NCBI RefSeq assembly: GCF_039969785.1
Contig: NZ_JBDVNC010000022.1
Location: 186,001 to 250,000 of the forward strand
Length of the DNA: 64,000 bases
Direction: 5' to 3'
Source of the DNA: Shimia sp039969785
GTDB taxonomy: Bacteria; Pseudomonadota; Alphaproteobacteria; Rhodobacterales; Rhodobacteraceae
The position numbers were made by a program, and so were the translations under genes. The notes below the pieces were generated by a model, which saw only the letters and a list, made by a program, of their open reading frames with translations, searched no databases and was not told the origin of the DNA. Below, piece by piece: positions 1 through 8,616 of the stretch. Position 1 is the first letter of the stretch. Each line of letters begins with the position of its first letter.

Positions 1-1
1 C

Positions 2-1054
2 AAAGGGGAACTCAGTTATCGCGGATACTCTATCCACGATCTCGCCACGCATTCGACCTTCGAAGAAGTCTGCTATCTGCTCATCCACGGGGAGTTGCCG
101 ACCGAGGGCGAACTGGCCGCATTTGACGCTAACCTCAAGGCGGCCCGCACATTGCCCGAGCCGATCTTTGACATCATCCGCGCCACGGCTGACGGGCACC
201 CGATGGACGTTCTGCGCACCGCCGTGTCTGCCCTTGCTGCGCTGGAACCAGGCAGCCATGAGACCGGCGAGGCTGCGTTTCTTTCCAATGGCATACGTCT
301 GACCAGCCAGGTGCCGATGATCATCGCGGCACACGAAAACATCCGCAACGGGCGCGCACCAATGCCTGCGGACCCGGCTCTCAGCCACGCGGCCAACTGG
401 CTCTGGATGCTCAAGGGGGAAAAGCCGTCCGAAGATGCCGCGCGGCTGGCAGATGTCGACTTTATCCTGCATGCCGAACATGGCGCCAACGCGTCTTCCT
501 TTGCGGCCCGTGTCACCATTGGCACGGAAACCAACCTGCATGGCGGCATTGTCACCGCGCTGTCGACGCTGGCCGGTCCGGCCCATGGCGGTGCTGCCGA
601 AGACGTGATGAAAATGGTGCACGACATCGGCAGCCCGGACAAAGCCGCCGATTATGTCAAAGCAAAACGCAAGAATCGCGAGGCGGTCACAGGATTTGGC
701 CACCGCGTGTATCGCGCCGAAGATCCGCGCGCGCGTCACATGCGCGAAGGTGTGCGCAAACTGGGCGCAGAGATGGGCGCGCCGGAATGGTACGAAATCC
801 TGCAAGCCGTTGTGGATGCGATGAAACCCTATGCCCGCCACGGGCTGAACGTGAATGTCGATTTCTATTCCGGCGTCATTTACCAGCTGCACGGCATCCC
901 TATGGACCTATACGTGCCAATTTTCGCCATCGGTCGTATGCCCGGATGGATCGTGCAATGCGTCGAACAGCAACGCGGCAACATCCTGATCCGTCCGCTG
1001 ACATTGTACAACGGCCCGGAAATGCGCGCGTATATTCCATTTTCAGAACGATAG
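2..1054 (+). CDS. Citrate synthase family protein (5' end cut off by the window)
   Basis: Condenses acetyl-CoA (or propionyl-CoA) with oxaloacetate. The reading frame is open from base 2 and enters at LSYRGYSIHDLA, the usual early segment of the family, so an estimated few dozen N-terminal residues are missing. About 350 residues are visible. The catalytic blocks are present: HGG in AGPAHGGAAEDV, the GFGHRVYRAEDPRA signature with its His, and the Asp in NVNVDFYSG. I cannot separate citrate synthase from 2-methylcitrate synthase on these residues, so no symbol is given. It lies 79 bp upstream of the soeABC-like operon on the same strand with no visible terminator between, so co-transcription is possible. 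Confidence 0.9.
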   Translation, partial: KGELSYRGYSIHDLATHSTFEEVCYLLIHGELPTEGELAAFDANLKAARTLPEPIFDIIRATADGHPMDVLRTAVSALAALEPGSHETGEAAFLSNGIRLTSQVPMIIAAHENIRNGRAPMPADPALSHAANWLWMLKGEKPSEDAARLADVDFILHAEHGANASSFAARVTIGTETNLHGGIVTALSTLAGPAHGGAAEDVMKMVHDIGSPDKAADYVKAKRKNREAVTGFGHRVYRAEDPRARHMREGVRKLGAEMGAPEWYEILQAVVDAMKPYARHGLNVNVDFYSGVIYQLHGIPMDLYVPIFAIGRMPGWIVQCVEQQRGNILIRPLTLYNGPEMRAYIPFSER

Positions 1055-1133
1055 CGTTCCAATATTTCGCTTTACCTCGGGATAATTTCCCGGTGAACTC
1101 TGTCTGACTGACCTCGCGCGCGAAAGAACGATA

Positions 1134-3959
1134 ATGACCTTCCAGCAACCCAAGCTAGACACTTCGCCCCCTGTTTCGGACGAAGTCCGCCAGACAACCT
1201 GTTACATGTGCGCCTGTCGCTGCGGCATCAATGTGCACATGAAGGACGGCCCGGATGGCAAAAAACAGGTCGCCTATATCGAAGGCAACCGCGACCACCC
1301 CGTCAACAAAGGTGTGCTATGCGCCAAGGGGTCGGCGGGCATCATGCAGGTCAACGCGCCCTCTCGGCTGAAAAAGCCTCTGAAACGCGTCGGACCGCGC
1401 GGGTCGGGCGAATACGAGGAAATCAGCTGGGAAGAGGCGCTCAGCACGGCGGTCGGATGGCTGACCGAGCTGCACGAAACCGCACCGCACAAGCTGGCCT
1501 TTTTCACCGGACGCGATCAGTCACAGTCCTTCACCTCGTTCTGGGCACAGCATTTCGGCACCCCGAACTATGCTGCGCATGGCGGATTTTGCTCGGTCAA
1601 CATGGCGGCCGCCGGGATTTACACCATGGGCGGGGCGTTCTGGGAATTTGGTCAGCCGGACTGGGACCACACCAAATTGTTCATGATCTTTGGCGTTGCC
1701 GAAGACCATGACAGCAACCCGATCAAGATGGGGCTGGGCAAGATCAAGGCACGCGGCGCCAAGGTGATTGGCGTCAACCCTGTGCGCTCTGGCTATAACG
1801 CAATCGCAGATGAATGGGTTGGCATCACGCCCGGAACTGACGGGCTCTTCATATTGGCTCTGGTGCACGAGCTGATGAAGGCAGGCAAAATCGACCTGCA
1901 TTATCTGGCGCAATACACCAATGCTGCGGTGCTGGTGGATGGCGACACCGGTCTGTTGCTGCGCGATGACGACGGCAAACAGCTGGTGATCGACCGCACA
2001 ACCGGCAAACCGACCCCGTTCGACCAGAAAGGCGTGCGCCCCGATCTGTCCGGCAGCTATCGTCACGCGGGCACCACACACCGTACGGTCATGGCGTTGA
2101 TGGCCGAAAAATACCTTGATCCGCAATACGCCCCCGAGGCCGTGGCCGAGCGTTGCGGCATCCCGGCAGACAAGATCCGCAAGATCGCTGCGGAACTGGC
2201 CCGCGTCGCTTTTGAAGAGGCATTCGAGCTGGATCAGGAATGGACCGATTTCCGGGGCGAAACCCACAAAACCATGACGGGTCGCCCGGTCAGCTTTCAT
2301 GCGATGCGCGGAATTTCGGCCCACTCGAACGGTTTCCAGACCTGTCGTGCGCTGCACGTACTGCAAATCCTGCTCGGCACAGTCGAGGTTCCCGGCGGCT
2401 TCCGCTTTAAACCGCCCTATCCCAAACCGGTCGAAGCCCACCCCACGCCACACGGCGAACGCCACCCCGGCAAGGCGCTGGCCGGGCCGCACCTTGGGTT
2501 TCCACGCGGACCAGAAGACCTGTTGCTGGATGACGACGGCAAAGCACAACGCATCGACAAGGCCTTCACATGGGAAAATCCGATGTCGGTGCACGGCCTG
2601 ATGCACATGGTGATTTCCAACGCCCACGCTCAGGACCCATACCCGATCGACACACTGTTCATGTACATGGCCAACATGTCCTGGAACTCGTCGATGAACA
2701 CATCCGGCGTGATCAAGATGCTCACCGATCGCAACGACGACGGCGGCTATCGCATTCCCCGTATCATCTATTCCGATGCCTACAGTTCGGAAATGGTCGC
2801 CTATGCTGACCTGATCCTGCCCGACACCACCTATCTGGAACGCCACGACTGTATCTCGTTGCTGGACCGTCCGATTTGCGAGGCAGACGCCGCCGCCGAC
2901 GCGATCCGCTGGCCTGTGATCGAACCTGATCGCGACGTGCGCGGTTTCCAGTCAGTGCTGATCGAGCTGGGTGCCCGCATTGGGCTGAAAGGTTTCCTGA
3001 ACGAAGACGGCACTCCGAAATGGAAAGACTACGCCGACTATATCGTCAATCACGAACGCCGCCCGGGTATCGGCCCACTGGCCGGGTTCCGCGGCCAAGA
3101 CGGTGATCAGGCTGGGCGCGGCGCCGTCAACCCCGAACAGCTTGATAAATATATAGAAAACGGCGGGTTCTTTGTCGAACATATCCCCGCCGAAGCGCAA
3201 TATATGAAACCCTGGAACGCCGCCTATCAGGACTGGGCGGTTGGCATGGGCATCTACGACGCCCCCCAGCCTTACCTGTTTCAGCTTTATGTCGAACCCA
3301 TGCGCAAATTCCAACGTGCCGCCGAAGGTCATGGCGACCGTCAGCCGCCAGACCACCTGCGCGACCGCCTGAAACACGTGATGGACCCGCTGCCAATCTG
3401 GTACGAACCGCTAGAGGATGCCAGCGTGGACGCGTCGGAATTCGATGTGCACGCCCTGACGCAACGCCCCATGGCCATGTATCACAGCTGGGGCACCCAG
3501 AACGCCTGGCTGCGTCAGTTGCACGGGGAAAACCCGCTTTACCTGCCCACCAAGCTTTGGAAAAAACATGGGTTTACCGAAGGCGACTGGGCGCGGGTCA
3601 CATCCGTACATGGTGAGATCACAGTGCCTGTGGCACATCAGGCCGCACTGAATGACAACACCGTGTGGACATGGAACGCCATTGGTAAACGCAAAGGCAC
3701 GTGGGCCTTGTCCGAAGACGCCCCCGAGGCGAACAAAGGCTTTCTGCTCAACCATCTTATTCACGAGCTTTTACCGCCCAAAGGTGACGGCTTGCGATGG
3801 GCCAATTCAGACCCGATCACCGGACAAGCCGCTTGGTTTGACCTGCGCGTCAAACTCGAAAAGGTTGCGGCGCCGTCCGAGGCGCAGCCGGTCTTTGCTC
3901 CGATCACATCGCCGGTCAAACAGGGCCCGGACGAGCTGAAATGGAAGGTTGGCAAATGA
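1134..3959 (+). CDS. soeA: Molybdopterin oxidoreductase, SoeA-like sulfite dehydrogenase catalytic subunit
   Basis: Catalytic subunit of a DMSO-reductase-family enzyme. In SoeABC it oxidises sulfite to sulfate at the cytoplasmic face and passes electrons to the quinone pool. It has 941 residues, typical for SoeA. The N-terminus carries a [4Fe-4S] motif (Cys23, Cys26, Cys30, Cys63 in TTCYMCACRCGINV and VLCAKG). Bis-MGD binding segments follow, with a C-terminal molydopterin dinucleotide-binding domain from about residue 770. There is no Tat signal, which agrees with a cytoplasmic location. An FeS protein and a DmsC-type anchor follow directly. The sulfite assignment rests on the three-gene architecture and overall resemblance; another substrate (for example a polysulfide or thiosulfate) is not excluded. 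Confidence 0.8.
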   Translation: MTFQQPKLDTSPPVSDEVRQTTCYMCACRCGINVHMKDGPDGKKQVAYIEGNRDHPVNKGVLCAKGSAGIMQVNAPSRLKKPLKRVGPRGSGEYEEISWEEALSTAVGWLTELHETAPHKLAFFTGRDQSQSFTSFWAQHFGTPNYAAHGGFCSVNMAAAGIYTMGGAFWEFGQPDWDHTKLFMIFGVAEDHDSNPIKMGLGKIKARGAKVIGVNPVRSGYNAIADEWVGITPGTDGLFILALVHELMKAGKIDLHYLAQYTNAAVLVDGDTGLLLRDDDGKQLVIDRTTGKPTPFDQKGVRPDLSGSYRHAGTTHRTVMALMAEKYLDPQYAPEAVAERCGIPADKIRKIAAELARVAFEEAFELDQEWTDFRGETHKTMTGRPVSFHAMRGISAHSNGFQTCRALHVLQILLGTVEVPGGFRFKPPYPKPVEAHPTPHGERHPGKALAGPHLGFPRGPEDLLLDDDGKAQRIDKAFTWENPMSVHGLMHMVISNAHAQDPYPIDTLFMYMANMSWNSSMNTSGVIKMLTDRNDDGGYRIPRIIYSDAYSSEMVAYADLILPDTTYLERHDCISLLDRPICEADAAADAIRWPVIEPDRDVRGFQSVLIELGARIGLKGFLNEDGTPKWKDYADYIVNHERRPGIGPLAGFRGQDGDQAGRGAVNPEQLDKYIENGGFFVEHIPAEAQYMKPWNAAYQDWAVGMGIYDAPQPYLFQLYVEPMRKFQRAAEGHGDRQPPDHLRDRLKHVMDPLPIWYEPLEDASVDASEFDVHALTQRPMAMYHSWGTQNAWLRQLHGENPLYLPTKLWKKHGFTEGDWARVTSVHGEITVPVAHQAALNDNTVWTWNAIGKRKGTWALSEDAPEANKGFLLNHLIHELLPPKGDGLRWANSDPITGQAAWFDLRVKLEKVAAPSEAQPVFAPITSPVKQGPDELKWKVGK

Positions 3960-4074
3960 TCCTCGCGCACCTTCCCGCCCGCTCATCCTTGCAAACTGAC
4001 CGACATGTTTTGGTGGCGCAAAACAGAACCGATGCAATACCGACGCAATACCGACGTAATACCGAGGGCCAAAA

Positions 4075-4836
4075 ATGACCGATCTGCCGTCTCAAACGAC
4101 CCGCAAACTCGGCCTTGTGATCGACCTCGATACTTGCGTCGGCTGTCATGCCTGTGTGATCTCCTGCAAAGGCTGGAACACAGAAAACTATGGCGCACCC
4201 CTGTCGGATCAACGCCCCTATGGCGAAGAACCCATGGGGACGTTCCTGAACCGGGTACACAGCTACGAGGTTCAGCCCGAGACCGGCGCGGCCCAGACCG
4301 TTCATTTTCCAAAGTCTTGTTTACATTGCGAAAAAGCGCCCTGCGTGACCGTCTGCCCAACGGGTGCCAGCTATAAACGCGTCGAAGACGGGATTGTGCT
4401 GGTCAACGAAGACAGCTGCATTGGGTGCGGCCTGTGCGCGTGGGCCTGCCCTTACGGCGCCCGCGAAATGGATCAGGCCGAAGGCGTCATGAAAAAGTGC
4501 ACGTTGTGCGTGGACCGGATTTACAACGAAAACCTGCCCGAGGTGGACCGCGTTCCCTCATGTGTACGCACCTGCCCCGCCGGCGCCCGCCACTTTGGTG
4601 ACCTTGGAGACCCGACCAGCGAAGTCTCGCAACTTGTTGAAAAGAGAGAGGGTTTTGACCTGATGCCCGAGCTTGGCACAGCCCCGGTAAACAAATACCT
4701 GCCGCCGCGGACCAAAGACAGCTGGGACGATCAAAGCCTTCTGGCACCGTTGCTGGAACCCGTCGCAAGCGAGGCAACAGGCTTTCTAAGCTGGCTCGAC
4801 AAGACGCTCGATAAACTGCCTGGAGGGACCGCCTGA
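4075..4836 (+). CDS. soeB: Four-cluster ferredoxin-type subunit, SoeB-like
   Basis: Electron-transfer subunit of the molybdoenzyme, carrying electrons between the SoeA-like subunit and the membrane anchor. Four cysteine clusters are visible: CVGCHACVISCK near residues 20-31, CLHCEKAPCVTVCP, CIGCGLCAWACP, and CTLCVDR paired with CVRTCPAGA. This is the DmsB/NrfC pattern for four [4Fe-4S] centres. The length of 253 aa fits SoeB. It starts 115 bp after the preceding gene, and its stop overlaps the ATG of the anchor gene (base 4836 shared), which indicates translational coupling. No signal peptide is present, as expected for a cytoplasmic subunit. Confidence 0.87.
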   Translation: MTDLPSQTTRKLGLVIDLDTCVGCHACVISCKGWNTENYGAPLSDQRPYGEEPMGTFLNRVHSYEVQPETGAAQTVHFPKSCLHCEKAPCVTVCPTGASYKRVEDGIVLVNEDSCIGCGLCAWACPYGAREMDQAEGVMKKCTLCVDRIYNENLPEVDRVPSCVRTCPAGARHFGDLGDPTSEVSQLVEKREGFDLMPELGTAPVNKYLPPRTKDSWDDQSLLAPLLEPVASEATGFLSWLDKTLDKLPGGTA

Positions 4837-5708
4837 TGCATCCAGCACCTTCAGTTATCGTTTTCACAACGCTTTCCGGGTTAGGCTTTGGTCTGCTGTT
4901 CTGGCTTGGCATTGATACATCTCCGGCAACCGGGCTGATCGCATTCGTTTTCTTTGTCATCGCCTTTGCGCTGGCGGTTGGCGGATTGGTTGCCTCGACA
5001 TTTCACCTCGGGCATCCCGAACGCGCGATGCGGGCGTTGACCCAGTGGCGCACCAGCTGGCTCAGCCGCGAGGGTGTTTGTGCCATTGCCGCGCTTGTCG
5101 TCATGGGGCTTTATGCGGCTGCCCTGATCTTTGCCGGGGCGCATATCGCCTTATTGGGCTGGCTCGGAGCATTGTTGTGTCTAGCAACCGTGTTCACCAC
5201 GTCGATGATATATACCCAACTGGCGACCATCCCACGCTGGAACACGCCGCTGACCCCGGCCTTGTTTCTGGCGCTGTCGCTTGCCGGTGGTGCACTGTTG
5301 TCTGGGCGCATCACTATGGCTCTCGGGCTGCTGTGTCTTGCCGGTGTCATTCAATTGGGCTGGTGGATACGCGGTGACACCGCGTTTGCGAATTCAGGCA
5401 CCGATCTGGGCACTGCCACAGGGTTGGGGGACCGGGGCGAGGTCCGCTCGATGGCACATCCGCACACGTCACCAAACTATCTGATGCGCGAATTTGTCTT
5501 TGTCGTGGGCCGCAAACACGCTCTCAAACTCAGAGTAATTGCCCTGAGTCTGATGATCGTCTTGCCGGTTGTACTGCTTTTGGCGCCATTCCATCACGTT
5601 CTGGCCGTGATCGCCGTGCTCAGCCATCTGGCGGGCGTAGCCGTGTCGCGCTGGTTGTTCTTTGCCCAAGCAGAACACACCGTCGGGCTCTATTACGGAA
5701 TGCGATAA
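4836..5708 (+). CDS. soeC: DmsC-family membrane anchor, SoeC-like
   Basis: Integral membrane subunit that holds the molybdoenzyme at the inner membrane and exchanges electrons with the quinone pool. The 290 residues form about eight hydrophobic segments, starting with TM1 at about residues 5-25. Segments typical of DmsC anchors are visible, such as ASTFHLGHPERAMRAL near residue 55 and SPNYLMREFVF near 212. The start codon overlaps the stop of the SoeB-like gene. A strong intrinsic terminator begins at the stop codon, so this is the last gene of the operon. Confidence 0.85.
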   Translation: MHPAPSVIVFTTLSGLGFGLLFWLGIDTSPATGLIAFVFFVIAFALAVGGLVASTFHLGHPERAMRALTQWRTSWLSREGVCAIAALVVMGLYAAALIFAGAHIALLGWLGALLCLATVFTTSMIYTQLATIPRWNTPLTPALFLALSLAGGALLSGRITMALGLLCLAGVIQLGWWIRGDTAFANSGTDLGTATGLGDRGEVRSMAHPHTSPNYLMREFVFVVGRKHALKLRVIALSLMIVLPVVLLLAPFHHVLAVIAVLSHLAGVAVSRWLFFAQAEHTVGLYYGMR

Positions 5709-5745
5709 AAAAACGGGCCGCATTGGCCCGTTTTTTAGATTTTTT
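5707..5745 (+). terminator. Intrinsic terminator after the soeABC-like operon
   Basis: CGGGCC and GGCCCG form the GC core of a hairpin (5714-5719 with 5725-5730, loop GCATT). It is flanked by an A-run at 5707-5713 and T-runs at 5731-5736 and 5741-5746. The A-run makes it usable in both directions, which would also end the minus-strand operon arriving from the other side. Confidence 0.9.
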
Positions 5746-5753
5746 TCAGTGTA

Positions 5754-5891
5754 TTAGCTCTGTGTATCGTGCAGATAGTCCACCCAATGTGGTACTTTCT
5801 CGTTTGATCTGAACGCCAGTGCAACAGCGCGGAACGGCGACAGAAGAGCCATAATTGTGAAAGCGGATGATTTGAATGCGGCGGTTGCCAT
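5754..5891 (-). CDS. Possible 45-aa peptide at the end of the minus-strand unknown operon
   Basis: A short minus-strand frame that reads MATAAFKSSAFTIMALLSPF at its start and ends in WVDYLHDTQS. The internal ATG at 5891 was preferred over an ATG at 5957 because a purine-rich AGGA lies upstream at suitable spacing. The first half is hydrophobic enough for one weak membrane segment, and the rest is polar and aromatic. It lies 135 bp beyond the DUF1523 gene on the same strand, just before the shared terminator. No family is recognised and it could be a chance frame. Confidence 0.4.
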   Translation of the reverse strand: MATAAFKSSAFTIMALLSPFRAVALAFRSNEKVPHWVDYLHDTQS

Positions 5892-6026
5892 GATCGAGTG
5901 TCCTATTCGAAGATCGTCTTGTTGGTGCAACCGATATGCCTGTCGCACCCAAAGCACTAATGCCGAATCCGCAACCCCGCCTTGCAGGAATCAAGGGACC
6001 TCGCACTGCCACTCACAAATACATCA

Positions 6027-6683
6027 CTATTTCTTTGGTGGTTTTTCCCGCCACGTCCCCAACCAGCTTGAGAAACGCCCACGCTTTTCGGCAATATTAT
6101 CGCCTGCAGCTTCTAGGCTATCACCCATGTCTTCCAGTACCGGATCAATCCGAGCCTGACGGAACCGCCGCCAACGCACCCAGATCGCCCAGGCAATCGC
6201 AAAGAACACGACCAGGATCACAATATTCAACCATGGGATAATGGTGACATCCGGTCCCTCCACGGCCTTAACCCCAACGGCATTTGGATAGATCGACATG
6301 AATTCATTGCGCCAACCGTAATGCTTCAAAGCCACCCATTTGGCGGCTTCCTTGGTTGACTTGAGATCAGTCGCCTCAGCCTGAAGGTTTGCAGTGTCAA
6401 ACTTGAAATAGGGCGGCCAGCCCCAGCTTGTGTCTTCGTTGCGATAGACCATCGGGCGTTCATTTTCATAAAACGCCTGAATGAAAAACACATCCCGGTT
6501 TACCGTACCTGTATCGTTGCCGGCATCTGGTGCGGCCCAAAAGATCGAGTTCTCTCCAAAATCGATCCGCTTTTCATAGGTATCAGCAACGCGCACGATA
6601 TCGTGCTGTGGCAAGGTATAGTGGAAGAAGGCGGCAATCAGCAGCCAGACCAAACCCCAGAAACCCCATTTAACATAGACCAT
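6027..6683 (-). CDS. DUF1523 family membrane protein
   Basis: A 218-aa protein of unknown function that matches what I recall of the DUF1523 family, found widely in Rhodobacterales. One TM lies at about residues 4-22 and another at about 146-167 (TIIPWLNIVILVVFFAIAWAIW). Between them is a roughly 120-residue extracytoplasmic domain rich in aromatic residues, including NRDVFFIQAFYENERPMVYR. The C-terminal tail is basic and probably cytoplasmic. The ATG at 6683 follows an AGAGGG ribosome-binding site. It starts 12 bp after the 88-aa TM protein and is probably part of the same minus-strand operon. Confidence 0.8.
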   Translation of the reverse strand: MVYVKWGFWGLVWLLIAAFFHYTLPQHDIVRVADTYEKRIDFGENSIFWAAPDAGNDTGTVNRDVFFIQAFYENERPMVYRNEDTSWGWPPYFKFDTANLQAEATDLKSTKEAAKWVALKHYGWRNEFMSIYPNAVGVKAVEGPDVTIIPWLNIVILVVFFAIAWAIWVRWRRFRQARIDPVLEDMGDSLEAAGDNIAEKRGRFSSWLGTWREKPPKK

Positions 6684-6695
6684 GTTCCGGCCCTC

Positions 6696-6962
6696 TTAGT
6701 GAAAATTCATAAAATAGATCAGCGTGATCACCAGCGTGACCGGCACGATATACACACCCAGTATCAGCTTGCGCCTAAGCGACCCGTCATAGTCCTGCAA
6801 GCCCTGATCGATCCATAGATCACGATCCCCGGTCATGTTTTCCTCTTCCCATTCAGCCTCAAGCTTGCCACGCCGAACGCTGCGGGAATACAGCGACAGG
6901 CAGATATAGATTACCGTCAGAACTACAAACCCGATGGCCGACAATCTGAACAATGCAAACAT
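6696..6962 (-). CDS. Small two-TM protein with a YDGSLRRK motif
   Basis: An 88-aa protein with TM1 at about residues 5-25, a central acidic loop (EAEWEEENMTGDRDLWIDQG), the motif YDGSLRRK at about 58-65, and TM2 at about 66-86. With basic residues next to both TMs, the loop is probably cytoplasmic. The AGGAG ribosome-binding site upstream of 6962 is good, and the gap to the preceding DUF6638-like gene is 3 bp. The 104-aa membrane protein at the other end of the same operon ends in the near-identical YDGSLRK. No function is known to me. Confidence 0.75.
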   Translation of the reverse strand: MFALFRLSAIGFVVLTVIYICLSLYSRSVRRGKLEAEWEEENMTGDRDLWIDQGLQDYDGSLRRKLILGVYIVPVTLVITLIYFMNFH

Positions 6963-6965
6963 TCT

Positions 6966-8312
6966 CTATCTCCTCACCGCACCCCATGGCCCAACCCGCG
7001 CTATCAGATCATCGCGCGTTGGCGCTGCGACAGGTTCTTCCATGGGCGCATCATGCCCGAAAAGAGCCGCGCGCGCACCGGCCTTGTCCACCTGATACTC
7101 GCGATCCAGAAAATCCGCCACAAAGGACTTTTTGGTCTCGGTCCACCCTGCATAGGCGGCATAGAACGCTTCTTTGTGGCAGATAAACAATTGCCGGACA
7201 TCCTTGGGTGCCAATTCCGCCAGCAACATATTGACCAGATCCTTGTCAGGCGTGTCAGCCGCACGGAGCGAATAGAAATAGGCCGGATGATCGCTGTTGA
7301 TACGCGGCCACGGTCCGTCATTATCGACCCAGCTGACCAAGTCCCGAAGCCCGTGGTATTCCGGCGGCAGCTGATCGGCATGCGCACGCGCCAATGCGCG
7401 AATGTCACGGCGCGTGGCCCCGGTCAGGTCCACGCCCGCCTCTTGCGCCGCATCCACAACGATAAAGTCCATCGTTTGCCGCAGGATCGCGCTTGCATCG
7501 ATGCCGCGCGCCTTGACGATGGGTTCAACCAGATCGTTGAACTCAAAAAACTTGGCTATCTGGTTCCGGTCGCCGAAATCAAACGTGTATTTGATCGGCA
7601 GCTTGCCCAGCGCTTTTTTGTCGTTCCGGGCAATCGCCGCCGGGTGGTCCAACCCGCGAAAGATATAGACCCCGCCAAAATGCGCCGTCCAAAAATTATC
7701 CTGTTGAAACGCCATTTGCTTGAGCCGCACCGGATTGCGGGTAACGTCGCCAGTGCGTTTGGACAATGTGATCATGTCAGCGATCAGAACGTCATCATAC
7801 CACGCATCCTCTTCGCCCTTGAACCGGTCGACCAGCTTGGCCAGTTCATCCGCGTCGCGCAACGTGCCTTCGGTGGTGTCCGCCTCAATCTCGACCCTGC
7901 GAATATCAAACAACCGCACAGGATCGGCCACGCTGAACACCGAATTCACAAGCTCACCCGCCACAGTATCGCGCGCTGTCAGCGCAAAAAGCTGCGCCTC
8001 GTTTTCGGCAATGAACCGTTTAAGGATACCCCGGCTGGACGAAAACTTCGCATTGAGCAGCGGTGCAGTCTTCTGTTCCGTGCTCAGCAGAATAAACTGC
8101 CGGTTAACTCCGTTGTGGTTCAGATACAACGGATCGTTCAGCTCATCCCCGATCTCGGGCGAATAACCCGAGATGTCGATATGAAAATCGGTGAGCTGCG
8201 TGGTTTTACCCGTCAGATGCTTGAGCGCCCGGTTGTAACGCTCGACAAGCACAGGCGAGGCCACCTCGATCAGGTTGCCAAACATCAGGCCGCGTTTAAT
8301 CAGTCGGTGCAT
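6966..8312 (-). CDS. Conserved soluble protein, DUF6638-like
   Basis: A 448-aa protein without signal peptide or TM segments. The N-terminus (MHRLIKRGLMFGNLIEV, then LTGKTTQLTDFHIDISGYSPEIGD) matches a conserved Rhodobacterales family that I recall as DUF6638; the name is from memory. No catalytic motif is evident. The ATG at 8312 has a GGAGG site seven bases upstream. It lies downstream of an AAA+ ATPase and a small TM gene and 3 bp before another small TM gene, so it is probably a soluble partner of the ATPase in one operon. That partnership is inference from gene order. Confidence 0.75.
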   Translation of the reverse strand: MHRLIKRGLMFGNLIEVASPVLVERYNRALKHLTGKTTQLTDFHIDISGYSPEIGDELNDPLYLNHNGVNRQFILLSTEQKTAPLLNAKFSSSRGILKRFIAENEAQLFALTARDTVAGELVNSVFSVADPVRLFDIRRVEIEADTTEGTLRDADELAKLVDRFKGEEDAWYDDVLIADMITLSKRTGDVTRNPVRLKQMAFQQDNFWTAHFGGVYIFRGLDHPAAIARNDKKALGKLPIKYTFDFGDRNQIAKFFEFNDLVEPIVKARGIDASAILRQTMDFIVVDAAQEAGVDLTGATRRDIRALARAHADQLPPEYHGLRDLVSWVDNDGPWPRINSDHPAYFYSLRAADTPDKDLVNMLLAELAPKDVRQLFICHKEAFYAAYAGWTETKKSFVADFLDREYQVDKAGARAALFGHDAPMEEPVAAPTRDDLIARVGPWGAVRR

Positions 8313-8394
8313 TTAGGCCTCCGTTTTCCAATGCCCAGCGATGCGCCTGACCCGGGGTGGGTGCAGACTACGCCGCGGACATTCAGGATGAATT

Positions 8395-8616
8395 TCATGC
8401 TTCTCTTCCCCGCCCCATCAAACCGGCCAATACTATTAATATCGTCCAAAGGCCTCCTAGAATGACTAAGAATGACCAAAACACTTCACGAAATGGATCG
8501 CTTGCGTGGAGGCAATTTACTTCGTCGAACCACCATTTTCCGCATATGGAACCAGAAATTAAATATGCTGCCGAAGTGGGAACCAAATAAGTTAGCATCA
8601 ACCAATGAAGCCTCAC
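8395..8616 (-). CDS. 73-aa two-TM protein with a Cys pair in its loop
   Basis: Starts at a GTG overlapping the TGA of the AAA+ gene (GTGA), with an excellent GGAGGGGAAGG ribosome-binding sequence inside that gene, so translational coupling is likely. TM1 spans about residues 5-22 and TM2 about 46-67. The short loop between them carries Cys25 and Cys35 (CGKWWFDEVNC), and the positive-inside rule places this loop outside the cytoplasm. The DNA appears more AT-rich than its neighbours. No family is recognised. The 104-aa protein of the same operon has the same layout with a Cys pair in its loop. Confidence 0.7.
   Translation of the reverse strand: MRLHWLMLTYLVPTSAAYLISGSICGKWWFDEVNCLHASDPFREVFWSFLVILGGLWTILIVLAGLMGRGREA

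Noticed and set aside
1521..2846. 441-aa open frame on the minus strand
   Set aside because: Antisense to the SoeA-like gene, in a GC-rich region where mirror frames stay open. No motif or ribosome-binding site supports it, while the plus strand is a clear molybdoenzyme.
7053..8465. 470-aa plus-strand open frame
   Set aside because: Mirror of the DUF6638-like gene. Basic, Arg/His/Gln-rich translation without domains; the minus-strand gene has a good start and fits the operon.
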